The notes under the pieces: model-generated
What the model was told of the DNA's origin: nothing
The model's input: only the letters and a program-made list of their open reading frames with translations
The model's database searches: none
Origin: Bog-473 sp963821755
Lineage (GTDB): Bacteria > Actinomycetota > Acidimicrobiia > Acidimicrobiales > RAAP-2
DNA: 64,000 nt
Assembly: GCA_963821755.1 (NCBI GenBank)
Contig: CAWGEX010000002.1
Coordinates: forward strand, 620,001-684,000
Reading direction: 5' to 3'
Shown: positions 52,750 to 61,113 of the stretch, one piece after another
Numbering within the stretch: the stretch's first letter is position 1
Layout: each line of letters begins with the position of its first letter
Translations under genes and position numbers: made by a program

Positions 52750-54267
52750 ATGACGTTGCTCCAACCGGAACTCCTGGCTCACCTGGCCGACGTGTTCCCC
52801 GACGACGTGGCCTGGAAAAATCTGGGCGACGGGACCGATCTGAGCCTGAGCCAGTGGCACCACCAGTCGAATCGGCTCGCTCGGGGGCTGCGCGGTCGAG
52901 GTGTGCGCTCCAGCGACAGAGTGGCCCTGGCCATTACCGAGGAGCGTCCCTTCGAATGGCTCATCTCGTACGTGGCGATCCACAAGGCGGGGGGTGTGGC
53001 GGTGCCGTTGAACACCCGTCTCAGCGGGCCCGAGCTCACCGCCATCCTGGGCCACGCCGGAGTCAAGGGTCTCCTGGCCAGCGATTCGGTGCTGGCGGCG
53101 CACCCAGGTCTGGAAACGGGCATCGAGCTCACGGCCACGGTCGGGAGCGCCGGCGCCACCGGGCAGGCGTGGAGCGATCTCCTCGACTCCGATCCGTCCG
53201 ACCTCGAGCATCGGATCCGCGACGACGATGTGGCCGACATCATGTACACCTCGGGCACGACGGGCGCCCCCAAGGGCGTCGTGGTGCGCCACAGCGGGCT
53301 TTCATCGAGCGACCGGATACCCTCGAACTGGCTCGGGCTCGGCTTCATCACCTCCTCCCCGTTCTCGACCACCAGCGGTGCGCTGCTCATCTGCGGACCG
53401 ATGCGCGGTGGCCTGAGTGGATGGTTTCTACCCCGTTTCGACTCTGCACGGTGGCTGCGGGAGGTGGAGTCGGCCCGACCGGTCGCCGCCTTCCTGGTGC
53501 CGGCGATGGTGCAGCTGATCGTGGCCGACCCTCACTTCGACACCGTCGATCTCTCCAGCCTGGCCGTGGTCAACATCGGCAGCGCGCCCATCGCCACCGA
53601 GACTCTCCGCCGGTTCGGTGCCCGCCTTCCCAACGCCGGCGTCATGAACGGCTACGGCATGACGGAGTTCGGTGCCGTCTCAGCTACACCGATCGGTGAC
53701 GCGGGCACGCACGCCGGCTCCGTGGGACGCCCTCTACCCGGCGTCGCCCTGCGCATCATCGACCCAGACGGCTCGGAGTTGCCGGTGGGACAAGTAGGCC
53801 AGATCACGGTGCAGGATTCGCGTCACCAGCGATCGTATTTCCATGACTCTGAAGCGTCATCACAGACCTGGGCCGGTGGCTGGCTGCACAGTGGCGATCT
53901 CGGTTACCTCGACTCCGACGGCTTTCTGTGGGTCGTCGGGCGCCAGAAGGAAATCATCATTCGCGGCGGGCACAATATTGTGCCGGGAGAGGTCGAAGCG
54001 GTCCTGTTCGAACATCCCGATGTCACCGATGCGGCAGTTGCCGGGATCCCGCACCCGGTGCTCGGGGAAGATGTCGCCGCCTGGCTGGTGACGCGACCCG
54101 ATCGGGCCCCATCGGTCGCGGCCATCCGAAGCTTTCTGCTCGATCGGTTGGCCGACTACAAGGTGCCCCGCCGGATTACCCTGGTCGATTCCCTCCCGCG
54201 CAATGAGGCCGGCAAAGTGCTCAAGTCCCAACTGGTGTCAGAAGACCAGCAGAGGAGTACGTCATGA
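52750..54267 (+). CDS. class I adenylate-forming enzyme (acyl-CoA synthetase)
   Basis: 505 aa; activates a carboxylic acid with ATP and joins it to CoA. The P-loop motif is DIMYTSGTTGAPKGVVVRHS. NGYGMTEFGAVSATP is the A5 motif, GWLHSGDLGYLDSDGFLWVV and GRQKEIIIRGGHNIVPGEVE are A7/A8, and the catalytic Lys is in PRNEAGKVLKSQL. The substrate pocket cannot be read. The stop overlaps the hydratase start by 4 bases. Confidence 0.92.
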   Translation: MTLLQPELLAHLADVFPDDVAWKNLGDGTDLSLSQWHHQSNRLARGLRGRGVRSSDRVALAITEERPFEWLISYVAIHKAGGVAVPLNTRLSGPELTAILGHAGVKGLLASDSVLAAHPGLETGIELTATVGSAGATGQAWSDLLDSDPSDLEHRIRDDDVADIMYTSGTTGAPKGVVVRHSGLSSSDRIPSNWLGLGFITSSPFSTTSGALLICGPMRGGLSGWFLPRFDSARWLREVESARPVAAFLVPAMVQLIVADPHFDTVDLSSLAVVNIGSAPIATETLRRFGARLPNAGVMNGYGMTEFGAVSATPIGDAGTHAGSVGRPLPGVALRIIDPDGSELPVGQVGQITVQDSRHQRSYFHDSEASSQTWAGGWLHSGDLGYLDSDGFLWVVGRQKEIIIRGGHNIVPGEVEAVLFEHPDVTDAAVAGIPHPVLGEDVAAWLVTRPDRAPSVAAIRSFLLDRLADYKVPRRITLVDSLPRNEAGKVLKSQLVSEDQQRSTS

Positions 54268-55106
54268 CGGCCGACGCGGCCACGCTCACCCTGGAGCAGA
54301 TTGGATTCGTCCGTCGCCTGACTCTGAACCGGCCCGAGCAGCACAACCCGCTCACGCCGCGAGCGGTTCGCGAGATCCTCCAAGCCGTCGCCTCGGCCGA
54401 GAGTGACGAGCACGTCCGCGTGGTGGTCATCCGCAGCACGGGTCGTTCATTCTCGTCTGGCTATGGCTTCGTGGCTGAAGACGTCGAGCCGGGCGATTTC
54501 GTCCCTCACGCGGCCATCGAAGGTGACGTCACCGCCATGCTGGACCTGGCATCGGGGTGGGCCAAGGTGTGGGACTGTGCGATTCCCGTCATCGCCCAGG
54601 TACACGGGAATTGTCTGGCCGGTGGTACCGATCTGGCGCTCCACTGCGATCTGGTGATTGCCGCTGAAGACGCTCGGATCGGGTTTCCACCGGTGCGCTC
54701 CATGGGCGTCCCACCCACCAACATGTGGCTGTACCACCTCGGACCTCAGTGGACCAAGCGGCTGCTGCTCACGGGCGACACCGTGACCGGAACCGAGGCC
54801 GAAGCGATGGGATTGGTCGTGGGCACGGCGCCATCCGATCAACTCGATGAAGTGGTCCTCGAACTGGCCTCCCGCATGGCCCTGATCGGTCGGGACCTCC
54901 TCATCGCCAACAAACGCGTGGTCAACATGGGTGTCGAGTTGATGGGACGATCGCAGCTCCAGAAGTTTGCCGCCCTCAACGACGCCATTGGTCACCGTGC
55001 CCCCGAGGCAATGGCCTTTTCGGACCGGATCGGCGAGATCGGCCTGCGCGGCGCGGTCCGCGAACGCGACGCCGCCTTCGGCGCACCCGAACCACCGGCG
55101 TCGTAG
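54264..55106 (+). CDS. enoyl-CoA hydratase/isomerase family protein
   Basis: Crotonase fold, 280 aa. The oxyanion-hole parts are RSFSSGYGF and VHGNCLAGGTDLALHCDLVI; ARIGFPPVRSMGVPPTNMW is the second signature region. Usual catalytic Glu positions are not obvious (Gly-Val-Pro-Pro in place of a Glu motif), so the reaction may not be simple hydration. It is the third gene of the phosphotriesterase/ligase unit. Confidence 0.87.
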   Translation: MTADAATLTLEQIGFVRRLTLNRPEQHNPLTPRAVREILQAVASAESDEHVRVVVIRSTGRSFSSGYGFVAEDVEPGDFVPHAAIEGDVTAMLDLASGWAKVWDCAIPVIAQVHGNCLAGGTDLALHCDLVIAAEDARIGFPPVRSMGVPPTNMWLYHLGPQWTKRLLLTGDTVTGTEAEAMGLVVGTAPSDQLDEVVLELASRMALIGRDLLIANKRVVNMGVELMGRSQLQKFAALNDAIGHRAPEAMAFSDRIGEIGLRGAVRERDAAFGAPEPPAS

Positions 55107-55112
55107 CTCCCC

Positions 55113-55595
55113 CTAGACGTCGGTCAGCGACGTGTCGGAGATTCCCAGCACGCGCAGGGTGCGGCCGAGTCCCAGAAACGCCGCCAGGCAGATGGTGAGA
55201 TCGAGGATCTCGGGGTCGGTGAATTCCCCTCTCATCCGCTCCATGAATTCGTCATCAATGCTGAGGTGGTCCATGGCGAATCGCTCGGCGTACTGCATGG
55301 CCAGGTGCTCCTGTTCGCTGAAGCTGGCCCCCTCGTCGTGGGCGCCGACGTGACAGTAGAAATCTTCGGTCAGCCCCTGCGCCTTGACGGAGTCAGCTCG
55401 AAAGGCCAGGCAGACGGTGCAATCATTGAGTTGGGCGATGCGCATGCGCGCCGCTTCACGGACACGCACCGGGAGGATGCTCTTGTTGTAGGCGGCGTCC
55501 ACCAGCCGATTGACTGCCGCGCCCATCTCGGGCCGGAGCGACCACAGCTGTACCGCGTCGCCGCCGTCACCCGGCGGGATGTCGAGTCGTGCCAC
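55113..55595 (-). CDS. carboxymuconolactone decarboxylase-like (AhpD) protein
   Basis: 160 aa, all helical. The motif NDCTVCLAFRADSVKAQGL has CxxC but lacks the His found in peroxidase-type AhpD. LWSLRPEMGAAVNRLVDAAY and SEQEHLAMQYAERFAMDH follow the family pattern. It probably has a thiol-redox or structural role. It is convergent with the hydratase and divergent from the YceI-like gene. Confidence 0.85.
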   Translation of the reverse strand: MARLDIPPGDGGDAVQLWSLRPEMGAAVNRLVDAAYNKSILPVRVREAARMRIAQLNDCTVCLAFRADSVKAQGLTEDFYCHVGAHDEGASFSEQEHLAMQYAERFAMDHLSIDDEFMERMRGEFTDPEILDLTICLAAFLGLGRTLRVLGISDTSLTDV

Positions 55596-55606
55596 CCCCC
55601 GACCTT

Positions 55607-56203
55607 ATGTCAGCTTCTCGCCCGGCGCATAGGGTGGGATTCATCCGATCTCTCCATCGTGACGAGCCAGAAAGACCGCAATTGCCACCCCACCGGTTCC
55701 ACTTCGATGCCACTCGTTCGTGCGTCTGGGTAGACGCGCGCTCCAATTTGCACCCCATACGGACCGAGACACGCGGCCTCGAAGGATGGGTGGAAGTCAC
55801 ACTGCTCCCCGATGGCGGCCTCGACCTCTCGATTCCGGTCACCGGGGAATTGGCGCTGTCGGTGAACCGGCTCACGTCAGGTAACCAACTCTACGATCGT
55901 GAGTTGAAGCGGCGAATGGACGCCAAGAAGTTTCCCACTATCACGGGCCGGATCACCAGCTTCTGCGCCACGGAGGTGGAGGATTCGTACCTGGTCGGCG
56001 GAGACCTGTCCTTCCACGGGCACACCAGGAACTTTGAACATGACATGACCATCGATGTCGGCGACCGGTCCCGCATCGAAATGAGGGGCGACTACGTCTT
56101 CGACATTCGGGAGTTCGGCATGAAGCCGCCGAGCATGCTCATGTTGAAGGTGTACCCCGAGGTTGCGGTCCGGGTCGCCCTCTACGGCGACGTCCAACCG
56201 TGA
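55607..56203 (+). CDS. YceI-like domain protein
   Basis: About 198 aa. The body follows the YceI lipocalin-like pattern: WVDARSNLHPIRTETRGLEG, LKRRMDAKKFPTITGRITSF, DLSFHGHTRNFEHDMTIDVG and FDIREFGMKPPSMLMLKVYP. YceI proteins bind isoprenoid-type lipids and are often secreted. There is no signal peptide here, so it is probably cytoplasmic. The start (ATG 55607) is uncertain; an in-frame GTG near 55632 is possible. Its stop overlaps the next GNAT by 4 bases. Confidence 0.75.
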   Translation: MSASRPAHRVGFIRSLHRDEPERPQLPPHRFHFDATRSCVWVDARSNLHPIRTETRGLEGWVEVTLLPDGGLDLSIPVTGELALSVNRLTSGNQLYDRELKRRMDAKKFPTITGRITSFCATEVEDSYLVGGDLSFHGHTRNFEHDMTIDVGDRSRIEMRGDYVFDIREFGMKPPSMLMLKVYPEVAVRVALYGDVQP

Positions 56204-56646
56204 CCGAGTGGCGGGGGCCGGACGGGTACTGGGTCAGTGACGAGAGGGCATTGGTCGACGTCGAATATGTCCACCAATGGTTGTCCACCCAGAGTTACTG
56301 GGCCAGACACCGCCCGCGAGACGTCACGGCGAGGGCAATCGACGCGTCGATCGATCTCGGGTTGTTCAGCCGGGACGGCGCCCAAGTCGGCTTCTGTCGG
56401 TGGGTAACTGATGGTGCGACCTTTGCCTGGCTCTGCGACGTGTTCGTCGATCCGGCCCATCAGGGCCACGGGTTGGGTGTCTTCCTGGTCAAGGTGGCCA
56501 CCGAGCATCCGAGCGTCACCGGTCTCCGCCTCCTCCTCGGGACAAAGGACGCCCATGAGCTCTACCGAAAGTTCGGATTCACGCCCATTGCCCGGCCCGA
56601 ACGCCTCATGGAGGTGAGGCCGGACCTGCAGTCGCCAGCGCTCTGA
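56200..56646 (+). CDS. GNAT-family N-acetyltransferase
   Basis: 148 aa. The GNAT core is VTDGATFAWLCDVFVDPAHQ, then the acetyl-CoA loop GHGLGVFLVKVATEH and HELYRKFGFTPIARPERLME. The start of the domain, YVHQWLSTQSYWARHRPRDV, resembles small YitH-like acetyltransferases. Substrate unknown. GTG 56200 overlaps the YceI-like stop. Confidence 0.87.
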   Translation: MTEWRGPDGYWVSDERALVDVEYVHQWLSTQSYWARHRPRDVTARAIDASIDLGLFSRDGAQVGFCRWVTDGATFAWLCDVFVDPAHQGHGLGVFLVKVATEHPSVTGLRLLLGTKDAHELYRKFGFTPIARPERLMEVRPDLQSPAL

Positions 56647-56915
56647 CCCCACCCCCTCGGGCGGGGCGCCGTCCATTTCACCTTTCATTCTTGCTACCGG
56701 TATTGACCACGAAGGCGACTACCAATCGGCTGAATCGGGCATAGGACATGGAGCGACCGGCGCTTGACATGGTGAGCCAAGGAGATCCCTCCGAGACACG
56801 ACGATGGGACTAGGCGCCGGCGGCCCTGACATCGGGTCGGCCCGGTGGGATCGCTCCTGCAACCGGGCTCCGAGAAGAACGGGCCGGACCGGGCTCCTCG
56901 GGCTACGTTCTCACT

Positions 56916-57257
56916 GTGACATATGACAATGGGTCCCCGCCGCCTCCCCCCGGACAACCGGGTGCGTCCTCCGAGTCGCCTGACGGGAAGAAGCCGGCCC
57001 CGGTCAACAGCCGTACCATCATCGTGGTGGCGATCATCATCGCCGTGGCGGCCATCGTGATTGCCCTCGTGGTCACGCATTCGAACTCCTCCAAGTCCCC
57101 GTCGACCTCCACGACATCGACGACGGTGGCACGCACGCCGGCGACACGAGCCACCACCACGGTTCCGCCTACGGCTCCACCGACGACTACGACGAGTCCG
57201 CCGACGACCGTTCCGCCGACGACCACGACGACGGCGGCGCTGACTCCCGTGACCTAG
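56916..57257 (+). CDS. membrane-anchored Thr/Pro-rich protein
   Basis: 113 aa. A short Pro-rich cytoplasmic head (GSPPPPPGQPGAS) is followed by one strong membrane helix (TIIVVAIIIAVAAIVIALVV) and a Thr/Pro-rich extracellular tail of about 60 residues. This is the layout of actinobacterial wall-spanning anchors. No catalytic domain is present. GTG 56916 is taken as the start. Confidence 0.65.
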   Translation: MTYDNGSPPPPPGQPGASSESPDGKKPAPVNSRTIIVVAIIIAVAAIVIALVVTHSNSSKSPSTSTTSTTVARTPATRATTTVPPTAPPTTTTSPPTTVPPTTTTTAALTPVT

Positions 57258-57359
57258 ACCTGGTCATTGCAGGACAGGTTTCGATCCTCTCAGGAGCGAC
57301 CCGCAGGGTCTCCGATGGTGTGAGCCAGAGTCTCCGATGTTCCGCGACACCGCAATGGT

Positions 57360-57386
57360 GCCCCCGGCAGATCGCGCCCCCGGCAG
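57360..57386. repeat. short direct repeat of the tRNA-Arg 3' end
   Basis: The plus-strand 11-mer GCCCCCGGCAG occurs at 57360-57370 and again at 57376-57386, the second copy being the 3' acceptor end of tRNA-Arg. Such duplicated tRNA ends are what site-specific integration can leave, but a duplication this short could arise by slippage. Confidence 0.6.
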
Positions 57387-57446
57387 GATTCGAACCTGCG
57401 CACATGGTTTAGGAAACCAATGCTCTATCCCCTGAGCTACGGGGGC
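57375..57446 (-). tRNA. tRNA-Arg (CCT)
   Basis: On the minus strand GCCCCCG pairs with CGGGGGC (acceptor). The D arm GCTCAGGGGATAGAGC, anticodon loop TTCCTAA (anticodon CCT, codon AGG) and T loop GGTTCGAATCC are regular. Discriminator G; CCA is not encoded. Confidence 0.92.
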
Positions 57447-57778
57447 TCAGTATGACTTTCACTTCCCGTCCCAGCTACATCCAATCAGAAGCCAATCTTT
57501 GGGAGTCAGCGGTGGCGTTCGACAAATTCCAGTTAGAGAAGGGTATCCGACTGACTGACTGGGCCTAGATCGAGGGCGGTTGTCCCCCCAACGAAGTGTG
57601 GTGCTGGGCGACTGGTGAGGCTCAGTGCCACCAGGCCAAACGAGGATGGTTGACACCTTGGCCGACTACACCGGCTGCAGGCGGACGTGTACGACGACGA
57701 CAACCACGAAAAGATGCTGACCCCTGGATTAGATGGGATCGCCTACATGGCATCGAACCGGATCGCTACGGTGGGTTG
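57447..57778. other. intergenic stretch, nothing recognised
   Basis: It lies between the tRNA-Arg and the universal stress protein gene. Open frames give no meaningful translation. It should hold the tRNA promoter (minus strand) and that of the stress gene (plus strand), but no strong -35/-10 pair stands out. Confidence 0.5.
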
Positions 57779-58237
57779 ATGCCATCTCCGATTTTGCTGT
57801 GTACCGATGGATCTGATCAATCCATGGATGCTTTGTCGTTGGGCCTCGACTTGCTCGGACATAGCGATGAGCTCGTGCTCTTGACCGTGGCGAATGTCCC
57901 GGATCCGGCCTCGCTTGCCGGTTCCGGGCACGCCGGGCCTGACATGCAACCGGACGAGTACGACAAAGCGGTCGAACAAGTCAACCGGAGTGCGGATTCT
58001 GTGATTCGTCAAGCCCAGAAGGAACTGGGCCTCGCTGGTGCCCAGACTCGTGTGCTCCAAGGCGACCCTGGTGCGGCCATTTGCCAACTCGCGACGGAAC
58101 TGTCGGCCCGGGCCATTGTGGTTGGTTCTCGCGGCCGGGGTGGACTGAAACGCGCGTTCCTTGGTTCCGTCTCGGATCATGTGGTGCGCAATGCACCGTG
58201 TTCCGTGATCGTGACCAAGGGCGACGGTCCCCGCTAG
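57779..58237 (+). CDS. universal stress protein (UspA family)
   Basis: 152 aa, single Usp domain. The ATP-binding motif GxxGx9GS/T is present: VVGSRGRGGLKRAFLGSVSD. The N-terminal strand ILLCTDGSDQSMDALSLGLD has the conserved Asp. It ends RNAPCSVIVTK, as usual. ATG 57779 gives the normal start; the open frame upstream is not coding-like. Confidence 0.9.
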   Translation: MPSPILLCTDGSDQSMDALSLGLDLLGHSDELVLLTVANVPDPASLAGSGHAGPDMQPDEYDKAVEQVNRSADSVIRQAQKELGLAGAQTRVLQGDPGAAICQLATELSARAIVVGSRGRGGLKRAFLGSVSDHVVRNAPCSVIVTKGDGPR

Positions 58238-58351
58238 AGCGGAATCCGCCTGGTCCCCACGAGCTCGTCAGCGTGCCGCTCGCAGGATCACACTTTTGTC
58301 CAGCCATCTAGAAACTTCCACCGCCGGTCGAAGTCACCAAATCCATCCACC

Positions 58352-58407
58352 CAGGCGTCTCACAGTAAACGTCCCCATTTTCACAGGCGTCTCACAGTAA
58401 ACGTCCC
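58352..58407. repeat. 24-bp direct repeats upstream of the arylsulfotransferase-like gene
   Basis: The 24 bases at 58352-58375 recur exactly at 58384-58407, with an 8-base spacer, so the period is 32 (about three helical turns). The repeat begins CAGGCGTCTCACAG and ends AACGTCCC. It is about 90 bases upstream of the GTG start. Tandem regulator sites on one DNA face or the remains of mobile-element ends are both possible. Confidence 0.8.
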
Positions 58408-58495
58408 ATTTGTTAGGGAACTGTTAGTACCTGTTGCTATCTGTGTGGTGAGTGTTAGACCAGAAAAGTCGGATAAAGAAAGGCTGGGGGGAACT

Positions 58496-60493
58496 GTGAA
58501 GGCGACTGTTCGTGGAGCTCTAGTTCTCGCCGTGATGTCAATGTTGGGGAGCTTGTTCGTTCTCCCGAATGGGATCAGTGGACCCGCACCGGCAACGGCG
58601 GCCCCACCTGCCTTTTCAATAACCACAAACCCGCCACTCGACCCGTCGTTCAATCCTGCGATCCTGAACTATGCGGTCCGTTGTACTGGTTCACCAACCA
58701 CCAATGTCACGACCACCGGTTCTGGTCAGGTGACGGTCGGGGGGACTTCACTCCCAAACCCTGTTGACGTGAATCTCCCGCTCGTCGCCGGTCAAGGCCT
58801 TCAGATCACCAACGGTGCCACCTCGTACTTCATTCGGTGCCTCCCCAGCGACTTTCCCACTTATTCCGCTGCGGTGACCGGTCAACCCCAGCAGGCGAAT
58901 GGCTACTTTCTCACTCTTGCCCCCTACTCGGTGGTGTTCGACACCGATGGCGTGCCCGTGTGGTGGTACAGGGACGGTGACGCTTTCTCTCCGTTTGACG
59001 CCAAATTTATCAACCCTTCGACCATCGCGTACTCGGACGGTTTCTTGGGCACGTACTCTTTGCGTGGCCTTGACGGGACCCTAAAATTGACGCTGGGTGG
59101 CGGGAGCAACCCCCTCGACTTTCACGATCTTCAACAGCTTCCCAACGGCAACTACCTAGGGATCATGGACGTGACTCGCAACTGCCCGGCTGATCCAACC
59201 CAGTGCGTCGACCTATCTTCATGGGGACTCTCCTCCCAGTCGACGATCAGCGACGACGTCATCGTTGAACTGAATCCCGCCAATCAGATCGTCTGGCAAT
59301 GGAGTGTCGCCGACCACATCAACGTAGCCACGGCGAACGTCAACTGGCACGATCTGTTCCCCGATGTCGTTCACATGAACTCGATCCTCTACGACGGCAA
59401 TGGGGGCATCATCTTCAGTGCCCGCCACTTCGATGCCGTCTACCGGATCGATATGGCCACGGGAGCGATCACCTGGAAGCTAGGAGGGTCGACAACGCCC
59501 CAAAGCCTGAATGTCGTAGGCGACCAGAATGCCCAACTCTTTTCGGGCCAGCACTTCCCTCGTCTTCAACCCGATGGATCGCTGACCGTCCATGACAACG
59601 GAACAAGAGCCAACCGCCAACCCCGCGCACTGCGTTTCACGATCGACACTTCCACCAATACAGCCACCGAGGTGGAACAGGTCACCGACCCCCGAACGAC
59701 ACCGTCTCCCTGTTGTGGGAGCGCGACCAAGCTGACCGGTGGAGACTGGGTCATCTCATGGGGTGGCCTCGATTACATGACTGAACTGAACTCCCAGGGC
59801 GTCCCCCAGATGACCATCACCTATCCGGGTACTTTCTCCTACCGAGTTGCCGACGTGCCGGTCTCGGTCGACGCGCTCCGTCAGGGCATGGATGCCATGG
59901 TGCCACCGCTGACCGACGTTCCGGCCACCAGTGTGGTCATCCCCTCCAATGGGGCGACGCTGTCCGGGTCGACCTTGCTTGATGCCTTCGCCTCGAACGC
60001 CACCAGCGTCCAGTTCCAGCTGTTCGGCGGCGTCTACGGCTTTTGGGGGCCCATACTCTGTACGGCCGGGCCGACCTATTTCGGGTACTTGTGCAACTGG
60101 AACACCGCAAATGTTCCCAACGGCTCATACGTCTTGTCGTCTGAAGCCACCAACTCGGCTGGGACCACACTTAGTTCGGGCGTCAACATCACCGTCAATA
60201 ATGCACCCCCGCCGCCGAGCGTTCTCATCCCCACGAATGGGGCGACGCTGTCCGGGTCGACCTTGCTTGATGCCTCCGCCACAAACGCCACCACTGTCCA
60301 GTTCCAGCTGTTCGGCGGCGTCTACGGCTTTTGGGGCCCGATACTCTGTACGGCCGGGCCGACCTGGTTCGGGTACTTGTGCAACTGGAACACCGCAAAT
60401 GTTCCCAACGGCTCGTACGTCTTGTCGGCTGAGGCCTCCAACTCGGCCGGGATCACACTTAGTTCGGGCGTCAACATCACCGTCAATAACTGA
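58496..60493 (+). CDS. secreted arylsulfotransferase-like beta-propeller protein with duplicated C-terminal domain
   Basis: 665 aa from GTG 58496 with GGGGGG just upstream. A signal peptide (GALVLAVMSMLGSLFVL, then Ala-rich cleavage near ATAAPPA) precedes an ASST-type propeller (about residues 110-460): VVFDTDGVPVWWYRDGD, FHDLQQLPNGNYLGIMDV, HMNSILYDGNGGIIFSARHF, WKLGG and QHFPRLQPDGSLTVHDNG, the pattern of Arylsulfotran_2 proteins. His residues of the kind used in sulfotransfer are present in the H-F and H-M motifs. Two near-identical 96-residue Ig-like units end the protein. Codon use is visibly less GC-rich than in the core genes, so acquisition by transfer is possible. Confidence 0.8.
   Translation: MKATVRGALVLAVMSMLGSLFVLPNGISGPAPATAAPPAFSITTNPPLDPSFNPAILNYAVRCTGSPTTNVTTTGSGQVTVGGTSLPNPVDVNLPLVAGQGLQITNGATSYFIRCLPSDFPTYSAAVTGQPQQANGYFLTLAPYSVVFDTDGVPVWWYRDGDAFSPFDAKFINPSTIAYSDGFLGTYSLRGLDGTLKLTLGGGSNPLDFHDLQQLPNGNYLGIMDVTRNCPADPTQCVDLSSWGLSSQSTISDDVIVELNPANQIVWQWSVADHINVATANVNWHDLFPDVVHMNSILYDGNGGIIFSARHFDAVYRIDMATGAITWKLGGSTTPQSLNVVGDQNAQLFSGQHFPRLQPDGSLTVHDNGTRANRQPRALRFTIDTSTNTATEVEQVTDPRTTPSPCCGSATKLTGGDWVISWGGLDYMTELNSQGVPQMTITYPGTFSYRVADVPVSVDALRQGMDAMVPPLTDVPATSVVIPSNGATLSGSTLLDAFASNATSVQFQLFGGVYGFWGPILCTAGPTYFGYLCNWNTANVPNGSYVLSSEATNSAGTTLSSGVNITVNNAPPPPSVLIPTNGATLSGSTLLDASATNATTVQFQLFGGVYGFWGPILCTAGPTWFGYLCNWNTANVPNGSYVLSAEASNSAGITLSSGVNITVNN
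59930..60492 (+). repeat. 288-bp tandem repeat encoding the C-terminal domains
   Basis: Two copies (59930-60217 and 60218-60492) are almost identical in DNA. The encoded units differ at only 9 of about 91 residues (for example PSNGATL versus PTNGATL, PTYFGYL versus PTWFGYL). This indicates a recent in-frame duplication. Each unit contains a Cys pair (ILCTAGP and LCNWNTA). Confidence 0.88.
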
Positions 60494-60642
60494 CAGGTCT
60501 GGCCACCGCTCAGCATCTCCGAGGCGCCGTAGGGGCAGATACTTGTCTTCACGACGCCAGCCATTTCCTGCATGTGGTCCAGCCACGCCATCGATAAGTG
60601 GGCCATGGAGACAGGGCGGCACACGATCAAGGACAATGAGTG

Positions 60643-60817
60643 ATGTCCCGACGTAAGTCCCTCCGAAGCCAGCTGCACCGAGCCGCCCGCGACCTGGGCA
60701 ACGTCCAGGTCGCCCGGGTAGGTCCAATGTCGTACGGCAAGGCGGGTCGTGCGCCGGAAGGTGTACCGGGCCACCAACGGGATCAACAGGCGCGTGCTGA
60801 AGGATCCTGGGCTGTAG
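60643..60817 (+). pseudogene. small basic actinobacterial protein (about 57 aa), frameshifted
   Basis: ATG 60643 gives MSRRKSLRSQLHRAARDLGN then VQVARVGPMSYGK. One base further along, the frame switches to RVVRRKVYRATNGINRRVLK and DPGL, ending at TAG 60817. The whole length is one base over a multiple of three, so a single extra G near 60743 breaks it. The repaired peptide resembles a family of basic 55-60 aa proteins seen across actinobacteria; I know of no function. Confidence 0.6.
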
Positions 60818-61113
60818 GTGGGCGTCTGGCTCGCGGCAGCTCGTCGGCGTGCCGTTGCACGACCACACCTTCGTCCAGCCATCTGACCACGACTTCATTG
60901 GTCCATTTCACCGCACGGTGAGCCTCGGCGGGGCGTGACCTCCGCGGCGGCCCACGGCAACGCCTTGGCCTGGCGCACCTCCCGAGCCGACGCCGTGTGC
61001 GAACGAGCAAGCCGCTCCAGCTCAGCCCGCTGTCCACCCCTCACTCCAGAGGCCCAACCGCAGCCGCCACCCCACCCGCACCACGACAGATCACCATTAA
61101 AGGCGATACACCA
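60818..61113. other. non-coding stretch with the second copy of a degenerate fragment
   Basis: At 60838-60876 the sequence repeats the block pair seen at 21238-21276 (GCTCGTCGGCGTGCCG then ACCTTCGTCCAG). The minus-strand translation contains WLDEGVVVQRHADELPRARR. No intact gene is visible. Confidence 0.45.

Noticed and set aside
58352..58407. CRISPR array
   Set aside because: Only two repeat units and an 8-base spacer; no cas genes in the window.
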